A stretch of DNA of 64,000 nt from Nocardioides solisilvae (GTDB taxonomy: Bacteria > Actinomycetota > Actinomycetes > Propionibacteriales > Nocardioidaceae): the NCBI RefSeq assembly GCF_003194625.1, contig NZ_QHKX01000003.1, positions 682,001 to 746,000 on the forward strand, written 5' to 3'. How positions within the stretch are numbered: position 1 is the first letter of the stretch; each line of letters starts with the position of its first letter. Positions 54,158 through 62,989 of this stretch are shown in pieces. Below the pieces are notes generated by a model. That model saw only the letters and a list, made by a program, of their open reading frames with translations. It had not been told where the DNA came from and did no database searches. Made by a program: the position numbers and the translations under genes.

Positions 54158-56428
54158 TCAGACGACCGCGCCCGAGTCGTCGGGCGCCCGCTCGACCCGG
54201 ACCTTCTTCTCCTTCGGCATCGGCCACTTCTCCTGCAGGTAGGTGACCAGCGGGGTGGCGGTGAAGACCGAGCTGTAGGTGCCGACCGCGAGGCCGACGA
54301 GCAGCGCGATGGAGAAGTCCTGCAGCGAGTCGCCACCCAGGACGGCGAGCGCGGCGAGGATGAACATGGTGCCGAGGCCGGTGTTGACCGTCCGCGGGAT
54401 CGTCTCGACGGCCGCCTTGTTGGCCATCGAGGCGAAGCTGTCGTCGGGCCTCGACCCCTGCCAGCGCTCCCTGATGCGGTCGAAGACCACGACGGTGTCG
54501 TTGACCGACAGACCGATGATCGTCATCGCCGCTGCAAGGAAGATGCCGTCGATCGGCTTCTCCAGCCAGGCGAAGAGGCCGACCACGATGACGACGTCGT
54601 GGAACATCGCGACGACCGCCGAGAGGCCGAACGTCCACTTGAACCGGATCGCCAGGTAGAGCAGCTGGGCGAGGAAGGCGACGCCGAAGGCGATGAACGC
54701 CTTGTTGCGCAGCTCGTCGCCGAACGAGGCGCTGATCCGCTCGTCGGAGACCTCCTCGGCGCCGCCGCCGATGGCCGCGAGCGCGTCCTGGATGGACTGC
54801 GCCTCGTCGTTGGTGATCTCGCCGGTGCGCACCGAGATGTCGGCGGTGTCCGCCGTCTGCACGGTCGCCTCGGGGAAGCCCGCCTCCTCGACCGCGTCGC
54901 GCGCCTCGTCGGCGGTGACGGTCTCGGTCGTCGAGTACTGGATGACCCGGCCGCCGCTGAACTCGACGCCGAGGTTGAGGCCGTTGACCACGATGCCGGC
55001 GAGAGCCACGACGGTCACGACGCCGGAGATGACGAGCCACAGCCCGCGCCGGGCCATGAGCTGGGGGTCCTTCTCCTCCAGCCAGCGACGGACCCGCCCG
55101 ATGTCGCCGATGCCGGTGAACCTCGGCCGCTTCGACACCCACCGGTTGGCCACGCCCAGCTCGGTGAGCACGCGGGCGATGATCAGCGCCGAGATCATCG
55201 ACGCCACGACACCGATCGACAGGGTGACACCGAAGCCCTTGATCGGACCCGAGCCGAGGAAGAAGAGCAGACCCGCGGCCAGCAAGGTGGTCACGTTGGA
55301 GTCGATGATCGCGCTCCACGCCTTGTTGAAGCCGATCATCAGCGCGCGCCGCAGCCCGGCACCGGGGTTGGCCTCGTACTCCTCGCGGGCGCGCTCGAAG
55401 ACCAGCACGTTGGCGTCGATGGCCATGCCGATGGCGAGCACGAAGCCGGCGAGGCCGGGCAGGGTCAGGGTGGAGCCGAGCCCGACGAGCATCGCGTAGG
55501 CGAGCAGGGCGTACGACGTGAGCGCGATCGTGGCGAGGAAGCCGACGAAGCGGTAGACGGCGATGATGAAGAGGCCGGTGAGGATCAGCCCGATCACGCC
55601 GGCCTTCCAGGAGGCGTCGATCGCCGCGTCACCCAGCGACGGGCCGACCTCGCTGACCGAGATGACCTCGACGGGCAGCGGCAGCGCGCCGCCCTCGATG
55701 AGGATCGCCAGGTCGCGGGCCTCGGTCGCCGAGAAGTCGCCGGTGATCTGGGTGCTGCCGATGATCGCGCTGCCGCAGTTGACCTGCACCGTCGGGGAGG
55801 AGATGACCTCGCCGTCGAGCACGATCGCGATCCGGCGCTGGTCGCCCTGGGCGCACGCCGCGTCGGCCGAGAGCTTCTCGAAGGCGTCGGAGCCCGTGCC
55901 GGAGAAGTCGACGGCGACCGCCCAGTCGGTGCGGTTCTCCGGCTGCACCGGGTCGGCGCCAGTGATGTCGTTGCCCTCCATCACCTGCGGGCCGACCTCG
56001 ATGACGTCGCCCTGGTCGCTCGGGAGGAGCTGGTTGCCCTCCTCAGACGGCTCGCCGTCGGCCGAGGGGAGGCTGCCCGCCACCACGGGGTGGACGGTGA
56101 GCTGCGCCGTACGCCCGATCGTCTCGACCGCCTTCTCGGAGTCCCGCACGTCGGGCAGCTCCACAAGGATCCGGTTCTCGCCGGAGCGGACCAGGGTCGG
56201 CTCCGCGACGCCGAGCGCGTCGACGCGGCCGCGGAGGACCTCGACCGCGCGGTCGGTGTTCTCCGCGTTGGCCTTCACCCCCGACGGCGAGTCGCTGGTC
56301 TCCAGCGTGATCGAGGTGCCGCCGCTCAGGTCGAGACCGAGCCTCGGCTCCTTGTTGAGCGCGAGCGCAGCGCACCCGGCCAGCAGGCCGAGCACGAGGA
56401 CGAAGCGGATCCAGGCACCACGTGACAT
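54158..56428 (-). CDS. secDF: SecD-SecF fusion protein
   Basis: The protein has 756 residues from ATG 56428, chosen for the AGGGAAAG 8-nt spacing; another ATG lies 3 codons earlier. Residues about 1-410 are SecD: first helix, LGLDLSGGTSITLE, a large external P1 domain, and FVLAIGMAIDANVLVFERAR. Residues about 430-750 are SecF: VEFSGGRVIQYST and IIGLSVNDTVVVFDRIRERW. Twelve helices are predicted. SecDF uses the proton gradient to pull exported proteins from SecYEG. Actinobacteria usually have separate secD and secF in an operon with yajC, so this fused solo copy is likely a second one. Confidence 0.92.
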   Translation of the reverse strand: MSRGAWIRFVLVLGLLAGCAALALNKEPRLGLDLSGGTSITLETSDSPSGVKANAENTDRAVEVLRGRVDALGVAEPTLVRSGENRILVELPDVRDSEKAVETIGRTAQLTVHPVVAGSLPSADGEPSEEGNQLLPSDQGDVIEVGPQVMEGNDITGADPVQPENRTDWAVAVDFSGTGSDAFEKLSADAACAQGDQRRIAIVLDGEVISSPTVQVNCGSAIIGSTQITGDFSATEARDLAILIEGGALPLPVEVISVSEVGPSLGDAAIDASWKAGVIGLILTGLFIIAVYRFVGFLATIALTSYALLAYAMLVGLGSTLTLPGLAGFVLAIGMAIDANVLVFERAREEYEANPGAGLRRALMIGFNKAWSAIIDSNVTTLLAAGLLFFLGSGPIKGFGVTLSIGVVASMISALIIARVLTELGVANRWVSKRPRFTGIGDIGRVRRWLEEKDPQLMARRGLWLVISGVVTVVALAGIVVNGLNLGVEFSGGRVIQYSTTETVTADEARDAVEEAGFPEATVQTADTADISVRTGEITNDEAQSIQDALAAIGGGAEEVSDERISASFGDELRNKAFIAFGVAFLAQLLYLAIRFKWTFGLSAVVAMFHDVVIVVGLFAWLEKPIDGIFLAAAMTIIGLSVNDTVVVFDRIRERWQGSRPDDSFASMANKAAVETIPRTVNTGLGTMFILAALAVLGGDSLQDFSIALLVGLAVGTYSSVFTATPLVTYLQEKWPMPKEKKVRVERAPDDSGAVV

Positions 56429-56731
56429 GCGAGGCATCTTTCCCTAGCCGACGAGGGCCGCCCAATTCGGGTCGACCGGTGGTCCAACGAGCGCCCGGGA
56501 CCCGTCGTTCCCCCCGGGTCGGTGACAGATCCGCGACGGTTGTTACGGTTGGCCGGGCGCCGAGCCCCCGGGACTGACCTTCCCTGGGCGGGCTCTCGAG
56601 GCGCGCCAACCGGGGACCCACCCCGACGTCCCGGCCTCCCCCGGCCGGACGGACGCCGCCGCGTGCGGACCTCCCCAGGCTGGTCCCGCGGCGGGGCGCA
56701 GCCTCGCGTTCCGGCGCGGAGGAGTGATGAG
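56429..56731. other. Intergenic region before the symporter
   Basis: A 303-bp divergent region between secDF and the symporter gene. A possible promoter for the symporter is near TTGTTACGG (about 56539). I see no gene, no operator dyad and no convincing riboswitch. Confidence 0.4.
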
Positions 56732-58432
56732 TTGAACCAGATCGAGACCGTGACCTTCGGGGCTGGAACCGTGCTGCTCCTGCTGCTCGTCTTCTACGGC
56801 GGCACCTTCTGGCTCTCCGCCAGGATCGGCAAGAAGCAGGAGAGCGCCGACGGCTACATGACCGCCGGTCACGACATCGGCTTCGGGATCTCCGCGGCCA
56901 GCATGACCGCCACGTGGATCTGGGCGTCGTCGATGTACGCCTCGGCCACCTCGGGCTACACCTACGGCATCTCCGGCCCGATCCACTACGGGCTGTGGGG
57001 GGCGCTGATGATCCTGTTCATCTACCCCTTCGGCAAGCGGATCCGGGCCGTCGCCCCCAGGGCGCACACCCTCGCCGAGGTGCTCCACGTGCGCCACGGC
57101 CGCTCCAGCCAGCTGCTGCTCGCCGGCTCCAACATCGTGGGCAGCCTGATCAGCCTGATGTCCAACTTCATCGCCGGCGGCGTGCTGATCTCGCTGCTCT
57201 CCCCCTTCACCTTCGTCCAGGGCGTCTTCATGGTCGCCGGCGGCGTGCTGCTCTACACGCTCTGGTCGGGCTTCCGCGCCTCGGTGCTGACCGACTTCGT
57301 GCAGGTGGTCGCGATGCTCGGGGCCGTGGCGGTGATCGTCCCCGTCATCTTCTTCGCGGCGGGCTTCCCGGCGGCGTTCGAGACGGGCGCCGGCAACCTG
57401 ACCTCCCAGCAGGGCAGCTTCTTCTCCAGCACCGCCTTCCTCGAGCAGGGCGCGCCGTACATCGCCGCCGTCCTGGCCTACGCCATCGGCAACCAGACGA
57501 TCGCCCAGCGGCTCTTCGCCGTCCGGGAGGACCTGATCAAGCCGACCTTCGTCACTGCGACGGTCGGCTACGGCGCGATGGTGATCGGCGTCGGCATGCT
57601 CGGCGTCCTTGCGCTCTACCTGGGGATCGAGCCCGCGGACGGCGACGTCAACAACATCGTCCCGCAGATGGCGACCTCCTACCTGCCGGGTCTCCTCGTG
57701 GCGCTCTTCTTCGTCATGATCATCGGTGCGCTCTCCTCGACCGCCGACTCCGACCTCTCGGCCCTGTCCTCGATCGTGATGGCCGACGTCTACGGCCAGA
57801 ACGTCGCCGGGCGCGACGGCGCCGACCCGCGGACCATGCTGCTGATCGGTCGGGCCACCATGGTCGTGGCCACGGCTGTCGCCATCGCCTTCGCCAGCCT
57901 GCGGCTCGACATCCTCGACCTGCTCGTCTTCGTCGGCGCCCTGTGGGGCGCACTGGTCTTCCCCGTGATCGCCAGCTTCTACTGGGAGAAGGTCACCAAC
58001 CGGGCCTTCACCGTCTCGGTGCTGGCGGCGCTCGCGGTCTTCCTGCCCGTGCGGTTCTCGCTCGTGCCCCTGAACGGCGTCACCGGCCTCGTCGTGGACG
58101 TGCTCGCGATCGTCGGGGTCGGGGTCGTGCTGGGCCTCATGGCCTTCGGGTTCTTCGGGCTCCGCGTCGCCCAGGTGGTCGCCGTCCTCGCGGCCGTGGT
58201 GGCCGCGCCGTTCGCCCTGGGCGCGGTGCACGAGTACGCCACCCTCAGCGGCTCGCTCGTCGCGTACGCCGTGAGCACGCTCGTCTGCTGGGTCATGTCG
58301 ACGACCAGCGGGGCGACGTTCGACTTCGACAGCGTCAAGAAGCGGGTCGGCGACTACGACACCGGGGAGATCCCGGTGACGTCGGCGGCGCCGGCCGACC
58401 GCGACGACGACGACCTCGACCCGGTCCGCTGA
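56732..58432 (+). CDS. Sodium:solute symporter family protein
   Basis: The protein has 566 residues from TTG 56732, with GGAGGAG 7 nt upstream. Thirteen or more membrane helices are visible. SSS motifs are GYMTAGHDIGFGISAASMTA, LTDFVQVVAMLGA and MIIGALSSTADSDLSALSSI. The first-helix Ala-Thr-Trp-Ile-Trp-Ala segment (TATWIWASSMYASA) lines the sodium site. The substrate could be urea, a short-chain acid or an amino acid; sequence does not tell. The C-terminal tail is acidic (RDDDDLDPVR). It is paired with the 43-residue protein that follows. Confidence 0.88.
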   Translation: MNQIETVTFGAGTVLLLLLVFYGGTFWLSARIGKKQESADGYMTAGHDIGFGISAASMTATWIWASSMYASATSGYTYGISGPIHYGLWGALMILFIYPFGKRIRAVAPRAHTLAEVLHVRHGRSSQLLLAGSNIVGSLISLMSNFIAGGVLISLLSPFTFVQGVFMVAGGVLLYTLWSGFRASVLTDFVQVVAMLGAVAVIVPVIFFAAGFPAAFETGAGNLTSQQGSFFSSTAFLEQGAPYIAAVLAYAIGNQTIAQRLFAVREDLIKPTFVTATVGYGAMVIGVGMLGVLALYLGIEPADGDVNNIVPQMATSYLPGLLVALFFVMIIGALSSTADSDLSALSSIVMADVYGQNVAGRDGADPRTMLLIGRATMVVATAVAIAFASLRLDILDLLVFVGALWGALVFPVIASFYWEKVTNRAFTVSVLAALAVFLPVRFSLVPLNGVTGLVVDVLAIVGVGVVLGLMAFGFFGLRVAQVVAVLAAVVAAPFALGAVHEYATLSGSLVAYAVSTLVCWVMSTTSGATFDFDSVKKRVGDYDTGEIPVTSAAPADRDDDDLDPVR

Positions 58433-58455
58433 GCGCGGACCGAAGGAGCACCACC

Positions 58456-58587
58456 ATGAGCACCACCGCACTGACCCTCTACGTCCTCGTCTGGCCCGTC
58501 GTCGTCGGCGTGGTCCTGCTGGTCCTCAGCCGGGCCTTCGTCGCCGAGTGGCTCGAGGCGCGGCGCGAGGGACGCGACCTGATCTAG
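58456..58587 (+). CDS. Small transporter subunit
   Basis: The protein has 43 residues, one membrane helix (LYVLVWPVVVGVVLLVLSRA) and a short basic tail (AEWLEARREGRDLI). The ATG follows AAGGAG by 7 nt and lies 24 bp after the symporter stop. Such small proteins accompany this symporter subfamily and are annotated as transporter small subunits. Confidence 0.8.
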   Translation: MSTTALTLYVLVWPVVVGVVLLVLSRAFVAEWLEARREGRDLI

Positions 58588-58606
58588 TCCCCCCGACTCC
58601 GCGTGT

Positions 58607-58666
58607 GCACGTGCACCCGAATCGCTGCCGGTCGCCCCGGATCGACAGCCATGCGGGTGCACGTGC
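58607..58666. repeat. Palindromic element 1 beside the DUF559 gene
   Basis: 13-bp perfect arms GCACGTGCACCCG (58607-58619) and CGGGTGCACGTGC (58654-58666), with imperfect pairing further in. It ends 2 bp before the stop of the DUF559 gene. The arm sequence is shared with the palindrome at 59651-59707. Confidence 0.7.
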
Positions 58667-58668
58667 GC

Positions 58669-59592
58669 CTACTCCTGGCCGCGGAAGTGCTGACGCCACG
58701 CGTCGCCGCTCCGCACCGGCACCCCGGGCACGCCGCGGGCGCGCAGGAGTCGGTGGACCCGGCGTACGGTCTCGCCGGGACGCCGGAACACGCCGGACGA
58801 GGTGACCACCAGCAGCCGCCAGCCGTCGTCCTCGAGCGCCTCCCGGCGGTCGAGGTCGCGCTCCCACTGCTCGATCCGCTCGACGTGGTGGCGACCGTCG
58901 TACTCCACGGCGACCCGGGCTGCCGGGAAGCTGAGGTCGTAGCGCCGCAGGGGCGTGCCGTCGACGTCGCGGACCACGACGTTCACCTCGGGTTCCGGGA
59001 GCCCGGCGAGGACGAGCAGCATCCGCAGCCGCGACTCCATCGGTGAGTCCACGCGGTCGCGCACGAACGCCGCCGCCCGGCGCGCGCTGACGGCACCGCG
59101 CAGGGTGCTGCGCGCGCAGGCAGCACGCAGCCCGTCCGGGCAGAGCAGCCCGCGGCGGGCCATCTGGTCACCGACGACGACCAGGTCGACGAGTCCCAGG
59201 CTCGAGGCGAGCTCGACGAACGCCTGGGCCGGGGTCGAGACGAGCAGCCCACCCACCGTCACCGTCTCCACCTCGGCGCTCGAGAGGTGGCACCGGACCC
59301 CGGCGGTGCGCCGTCGATGCCCCCGCTGGCGGACGGTCACGTGCTCCTCCGCGTCGTCAGGCACCGCGAGCCCGTGGATCCGCGCCGCGGACGCGTGGCT
59401 GACGAAGGACCCCGGCGGGTGGAGCCTCAGAGCCGCCTCGATCCGGAGCCGCGGTGTGACCACCACCGCGGCGCACAGGTGCACGCCGGTGAAGAGGCGC
59501 TGGAACCGCGGGCCCCGCAACTGGGCGTCGGTGAGCCCGGCTGCCAGCGCCTCAGCGCGCGTGAACGGACGGCGGACGTCGAGCGGGTGCAC
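58669..59592 (-). CDS. DUF559 / Vsr-like endonuclease-fold protein
   Basis: The protein has 307 residues from GTG 59592. The N-terminal about 165 residues resemble the AbiEi-like/DUF559-associated region (PFTRAEALAAGLTDAQLRGP, SHASAARIHGL). The C-terminal about 120 residues form a PD-(D/E)xK fold: ESRLRMLLVLAGLPEPEVN, RYDLSFPAARVAVEYDGRHH with D and E-x-D. Such proteins are numerous in Nocardioides and other actinobacteria. Their role is unknown. It is flanked on both sides by related long palindromes. Confidence 0.78.
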   Translation of the reverse strand: MHPLDVRRPFTRAEALAAGLTDAQLRGPRFQRLFTGVHLCAAVVVTPRLRIEAALRLHPPGSFVSHASAARIHGLAVPDDAEEHVTVRQRGHRRRTAGVRCHLSSAEVETVTVGGLLVSTPAQAFVELASSLGLVDLVVVGDQMARRGLLCPDGLRAACARSTLRGAVSARRAAAFVRDRVDSPMESRLRMLLVLAGLPEPEVNVVVRDVDGTPLRRYDLSFPAARVAVEYDGRHHVERIEQWERDLDRREALEDDGWRLLVVTSSGVFRRPGETVRRVHRLLRARGVPGVPVRSGDAWRQHFRGQE

Positions 59593-59650
59593 GGGTCCCA
59601 GCCTGCCCACCCGCCACGCACTCCCGAGCCACCCATCCACAGGAACCCTG

Positions 59651-59707
59651 CACGTGCACCCGTGTTGCTGCGGTTCTTCCCGATCAGCAGCAACACGGGT
59701 GCACGTG
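59651..59707. repeat. Palindromic element 2, 21-bp perfect arms
   Basis: Arms at 59651-59671 and 59687-59707 are perfect complements (left begins CACGTGCACCCGTG, right ends CGGGTGCACGTG) around a 15-nt loop. It lies between hflX and the DUF559 gene and may also terminate hflX. The first 13 bases after CA match element 1. Confidence 0.85.
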
Positions 59708-59733
59708 GGACGGTTTCGACCCCGCGTCGGCGC

Positions 59734-61248
59734 TCAGACGGCGTACGACGCCAGCTCGCCCGCGAGCTCCTCGTGGGCGCGGCCCCGGACCCGGGTGCCG
59801 TCGCCGGTGTGCTCCAGCTCGTCGATCTCGCCGTGCTGGTGCAGCTTGTTGAGCAGGTCGCCCCGCTCGTAGGGCAGCAGCGCCTCGAACTCCACCGCCG
59901 GGCGCGGCAGCTCGGCCTCGACGGTGGCGAGCGCCTCCGCGATCCCCTCGCCCGTCCGGGCGCTCACCACCACGCTGTGCGGCTCGCGCTGGCGCAGGCG
60001 GGCGACCACCATCGGGTCGGCGGCGTCGGCCTTGTTGATCACCACGAGCTCGGGGACCTTGTCGGCCTTGATCTCGGCGAAGACCTCGCGCACCGCGGCG
60101 AGCTGGCCCTCGGGGTCGGGGTGCGACCCGTCGACCACGTGCAGGATCAGGTCGGCGTCGGCGACCTCCTCCAGGGTCGAGCGGAACGCCTCGACCAGCT
60201 GGTGGGGCAGGTGCCGCACGAAGCCCACCGTGTCGCTCATCGTGTAGACGCGGCCGTCGGCGGTCGTCGTCCGCCGGGTGGTCGGGTCGAGGGTGGCGAA
60301 GAGCGCGTCCTCGACCAGCACCCCGGCGTCGGTGAGCCGGTTGAGCAGCGACGACTTGCCGGCGTTGGTGTAGCCCGCGATCGCCACCGACGGGATCTGG
60401 TTGCGCTGCCGCTGGGACCGCTTGGTCTCGCGGGTGCCCTTCATCGCCTTGAGGTCGCGGCGCAGCTTGGCGATCTTGTCGTTGATCCGGCGCCGGTCGG
60501 TCTCGATCTTGGTCTCACCGGGGCCACGGCCGCCGATGCCCTCACCGCCCGAGACCCGACCGCCCGCCTGGCGGGAGAGGTTGCCGCCCCAGCCGCGGAG
60601 CCGCTGCTTCATGTAGGTGAGCTGGGCCAGCTCGACCTGCGCCTTGCCCTCCCGCGACTTCGCGTGCTGGGCGAAGATGTCGAGGATCAGCGCGGTCCGG
60701 TCGACGACCTTGACCTTGAGCCGGTCCTCGAGGTTCCTCAGCTGGCTCGGGGCGAGCTCGCCGTCGCAGATCACCGTGTCGGCGCCGGTGGCCGCCACGA
60801 TCTCGCGCAGCCCGTCGACCTTGCCGCGACCGACGTACGTCGCCGGGTCGGGCTTCTGCCGCCGCTGGTAGATCGCGTCGAGCACCTCGGCGCCCGCCGT
60901 CTCGGCGAGCAGCGCGAGCTCGGCGAGCGAGTTCTCGGCGTCCTCGACCGAGCCCTCGGTCCAGACCCCGACCAGCACGACGCGCTCGAGGCGCAGCTGA
61001 CGGTACTCGACCTCCGAGATGTCCTCGAGCTCGGTGGAGAGGCCGGCGACGCGCTTCAGGGCGTGCCGCTCGGCGAGGTCCATCGCCCCGGTGGTCTCCT
61101 CGGGGTCGGGCCCGCTCAGGTCGGGCTCGTCGTAGCCGGCCTGGTCGTCGGGCTCGTCGTCGGCGTAGCCCGACTCGAAGTCGTCGCCGTCCCAGGCGCG
61201 GGTGGCGGCCAGCTCGTCGGCCAGGGAGAAGTCGCGTGCGTTCGTCAT
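59734..61248 (-). CDS. hflX: GTPase HflX
   Basis: The protein has 504 residues. The N-terminal HflX domain (about 90-270) has VGRGKVDGLREIV and VVDRTALILDIFAQHAKSRE. The Gly-rich link GGEGIGGRGPGETKIETDRR follows. The G domain has GYTNAGKSSLLNRL, DTVGFVRHLPHQLV and INKAD. HflX binds ribosomes and rescues or splits stalled ones under stress. ATG 61248 follows AAGGG by 4 nt. It is downstream of dapF and miaA, as usual in this phylum. Confidence 0.95.
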   Translation of the reverse strand: MTNARDFSLADELAATRAWDGDDFESGYADDEPDDQAGYDEPDLSGPDPEETTGAMDLAERHALKRVAGLSTELEDISEVEYRQLRLERVVLVGVWTEGSVEDAENSLAELALLAETAGAEVLDAIYQRRQKPDPATYVGRGKVDGLREIVAATGADTVICDGELAPSQLRNLEDRLKVKVVDRTALILDIFAQHAKSREGKAQVELAQLTYMKQRLRGWGGNLSRQAGGRVSGGEGIGGRGPGETKIETDRRRINDKIAKLRRDLKAMKGTRETKRSQRQRNQIPSVAIAGYTNAGKSSLLNRLTDAGVLVEDALFATLDPTTRRTTTADGRVYTMSDTVGFVRHLPHQLVEAFRSTLEEVADADLILHVVDGSHPDPEGQLAAVREVFAEIKADKVPELVVINKADAADPMVVARLRQREPHSVVVSARTGEGIAEALATVEAELPRPAVEFEALLPYERGDLLNKLHQHGEIDELEHTGDGTRVRGRAHEELAGELASYAV

Positions 61249-61339
61249 ATGCCCTTCAGGGTAGGTCCGGGCCGACCCGGTGGCGACCCGTTTTGTCCGT
61301 ACCCACAACACCCGCGCGGCACCGGTTAGTCCCGAGGGG

Positions 61340-62149
61340 TCACAGGTCGGTCTCGCCGCGCGCGACGACCACCGCGGGGCCGGTGAGCAGGACGTGGTCG
61401 TCCTCGGTCCACGTGACGTGCAGGGTGCCGCCCGGCACGTCCACCCGGTACGTCGTGGGGCGCGGGACGCCGTCCTGCCGCGCCGCCGCGACCATCACCG
61501 CACAGGCCCCCGTGCCGCAGCTGCGGGTCTCCCCCGAGCCGCGCTCGTGGACCCGCATCGCCACGTGCGCCCCCTCGCGCCGGACCACGAACTCCACGTT
61601 GACGCCGTACGGGTAGACCGCGCCGTCGTGGGACGGCGGGACCAGCAGCGGGCCGGCGTCGTCGAGGTCGTCGACGAAGGCCACGGCGTGCGGGTTGCCC
61701 ATGTCGACGTGCAGCGCCGACCACGACCGGTCCCCCACCTGCACCCAGGTCTCCCCCAGCACCTCGGGCACCCCCATGTCGAGGGTGACGAGGTCGCCGT
61801 CGACCGTGCAGACCTTGATCCCGTCGCGGGTCGCCACCGGCACCGGCTCGCCCGCCGGCACCAGCCCCTCGTCGACCAGGTGGCGCACGAAGACCCGCAG
61901 CCCGTTGCCGCACATCTCGCTGACCGACCCGTCGGCGTTGCGGTAGTCCATGAACCACTCCGGGTCGCCCGCACCGACCGCGGTCGTGCGCAGCACCCGC
62001 AGCACGCCGTCGGCGCCGAGGCCGGCCCGCCGGTCGCAGAGCGCCCGGACCCGGTCGGGGCTGAGGTCGCCGTGGACGGTACCGTCGTGGTCGGGCAGGA
62101 GCACGAAGTCGTTCTCGGTCCCGTGGCCCTTGAGGAACGGATAGGTCAC
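61340..62149 (-). CDS. dapF: Diaminopimelate epimerase
   Basis: The protein has 269 residues. The two catalytic Cys are in EMCGNGLRVF and SCGTGACAVM. HGTENDFVLLPD and DMGNPHAVAF are the usual substrate-binding segments. It interconverts LL- and meso-diaminopimelate for lysine and peptidoglycan. GTG 62149 precedes the family N-terminus TYPFLKGHGTENDF. Confidence 0.96.
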   Translation of the reverse strand: MTYPFLKGHGTENDFVLLPDHDGTVHGDLSPDRVRALCDRRAGLGADGVLRVLRTTAVGAGDPEWFMDYRNADGSVSEMCGNGLRVFVRHLVDEGLVPAGEPVPVATRDGIKVCTVDGDLVTLDMGVPEVLGETWVQVGDRSWSALHVDMGNPHAVAFVDDLDDAGPLLVPPSHDGAVYPYGVNVEFVVRREGAHVAMRVHERGSGETRSCGTGACAVMVAAARQDGVPRPTTYRVDVPGGTLHVTWTEDDHVLLTGPAVVVARGETDL

Positions 62150-62320
62150 CGGTCCAGTCTCGCACCCGAGCACCCGCCCGCGCGGCCCCCGGCCGCTGTC
62201 AAGGCGTCTGGACCCATGGACCAAACCCCTTGCATTGTGAACTACCTCTCAGTAGGTTCCTGCTCCGTAGGTTCGGTGTCTGGGAGGACAACCCGAGCCT
62301 CGTGTGGGAGGAGCATCAGC

Positions 62321-62989
62321 ATGGCGTTCTCACGCCTGGGCCGTCGGCTCGTCACGACCGTCACGACCGCCGTCGTCGGCGCGCTCCTCGCGGGGGGCGC
62401 TCCCCCGACGGCCGCCGCTCCCCCGACGCTCGACACGCTGGCGAGCGAGGACACGCTCTCGCTGCCGGTCTCCGGGCAGGTCTCGCTGGCCCGCGCCGAG
62501 GCCTCCGTCCCGCTGCCGACCGGCTCCCGGCTGCACGGCGAGCTCAACCCCGACTTCACGCTCTCGGGCGACCTCCTGGTCCCCCCGACGACCGTGCCCG
62601 TCCGTCTCGCCGGCACCCCCCACCACGGTGACGCCACCGCCGAGGTGCGCGTGGTGGCCACCGCGCCGACCGAGACCGTCTTCGCCGACGACGGCTCCGT
62701 GACCGTCCGGCACACCTTCCGGCTCGAGGTCCCCGCGTTCGTCCCCGACGCCTCCGGCACCAGCGTGGTCAACGAGACCTGCCGCACCGCGCCCCTCACC
62801 GTCGCCCTGCACGGCGACCGGTTCGACCTCTTCGAGTCGTTCACCCTCGAGGGCACCTTCGCGCTGCCGTCGTTCCGCGGCTGCGGCCGCTCCGTCCTGG
62901 GGCTCCCGGGCTTCCGCGACCTGCTCATGACCGACCTGCTCTCGGGCAGCGACAACACCCTGTCGCTCACCGTCGGCCCGCTCAGCTGA
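62321..62989 (+). CDS. Secreted protein, unknown function
   Basis: The protein has 222 residues. GGAGGAG precedes the ATG by 8 nt. Signal peptide VVGALLAGGAPPTAAAPP. The mature part is a beta-sandwich-like domain with two Cys (ETCRTAPL and FRGCGRSV). Similar small secreted proteins occur in Nocardioides. Its last 8 bp overlap the 3' end of miaA, with the genes convergent. Confidence 0.65.
   Translation: MAFSRLGRRLVTTVTTAVVGALLAGGAPPTAAAPPTLDTLASEDTLSLPVSGQVSLARAEASVPLPTGSRLHGELNPDFTLSGDLLVPPTTVPVRLAGTPHHGDATAEVRVVATAPTETVFADDGSVTVRHTFRLEVPAFVPDASGTSVVNETCRTAPLTVALHGDRFDLFESFTLEGTFALPSFRGCGRSVLGLPGFRDLLMTDLLSGSDNTLSLTVGPLS

Noticed and set aside
51686..56425. Plus-strand frame of about 1580 codons
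   Set aside because: Shadow of the dinG-like gene and secDF on the minus strand.
56429..56731. c-di-AMP (ydaO-type) riboswitch suggested by GGGGACCCA near 56612
   Set aside because: The later GGGTGAA segment and closing stem are missing.
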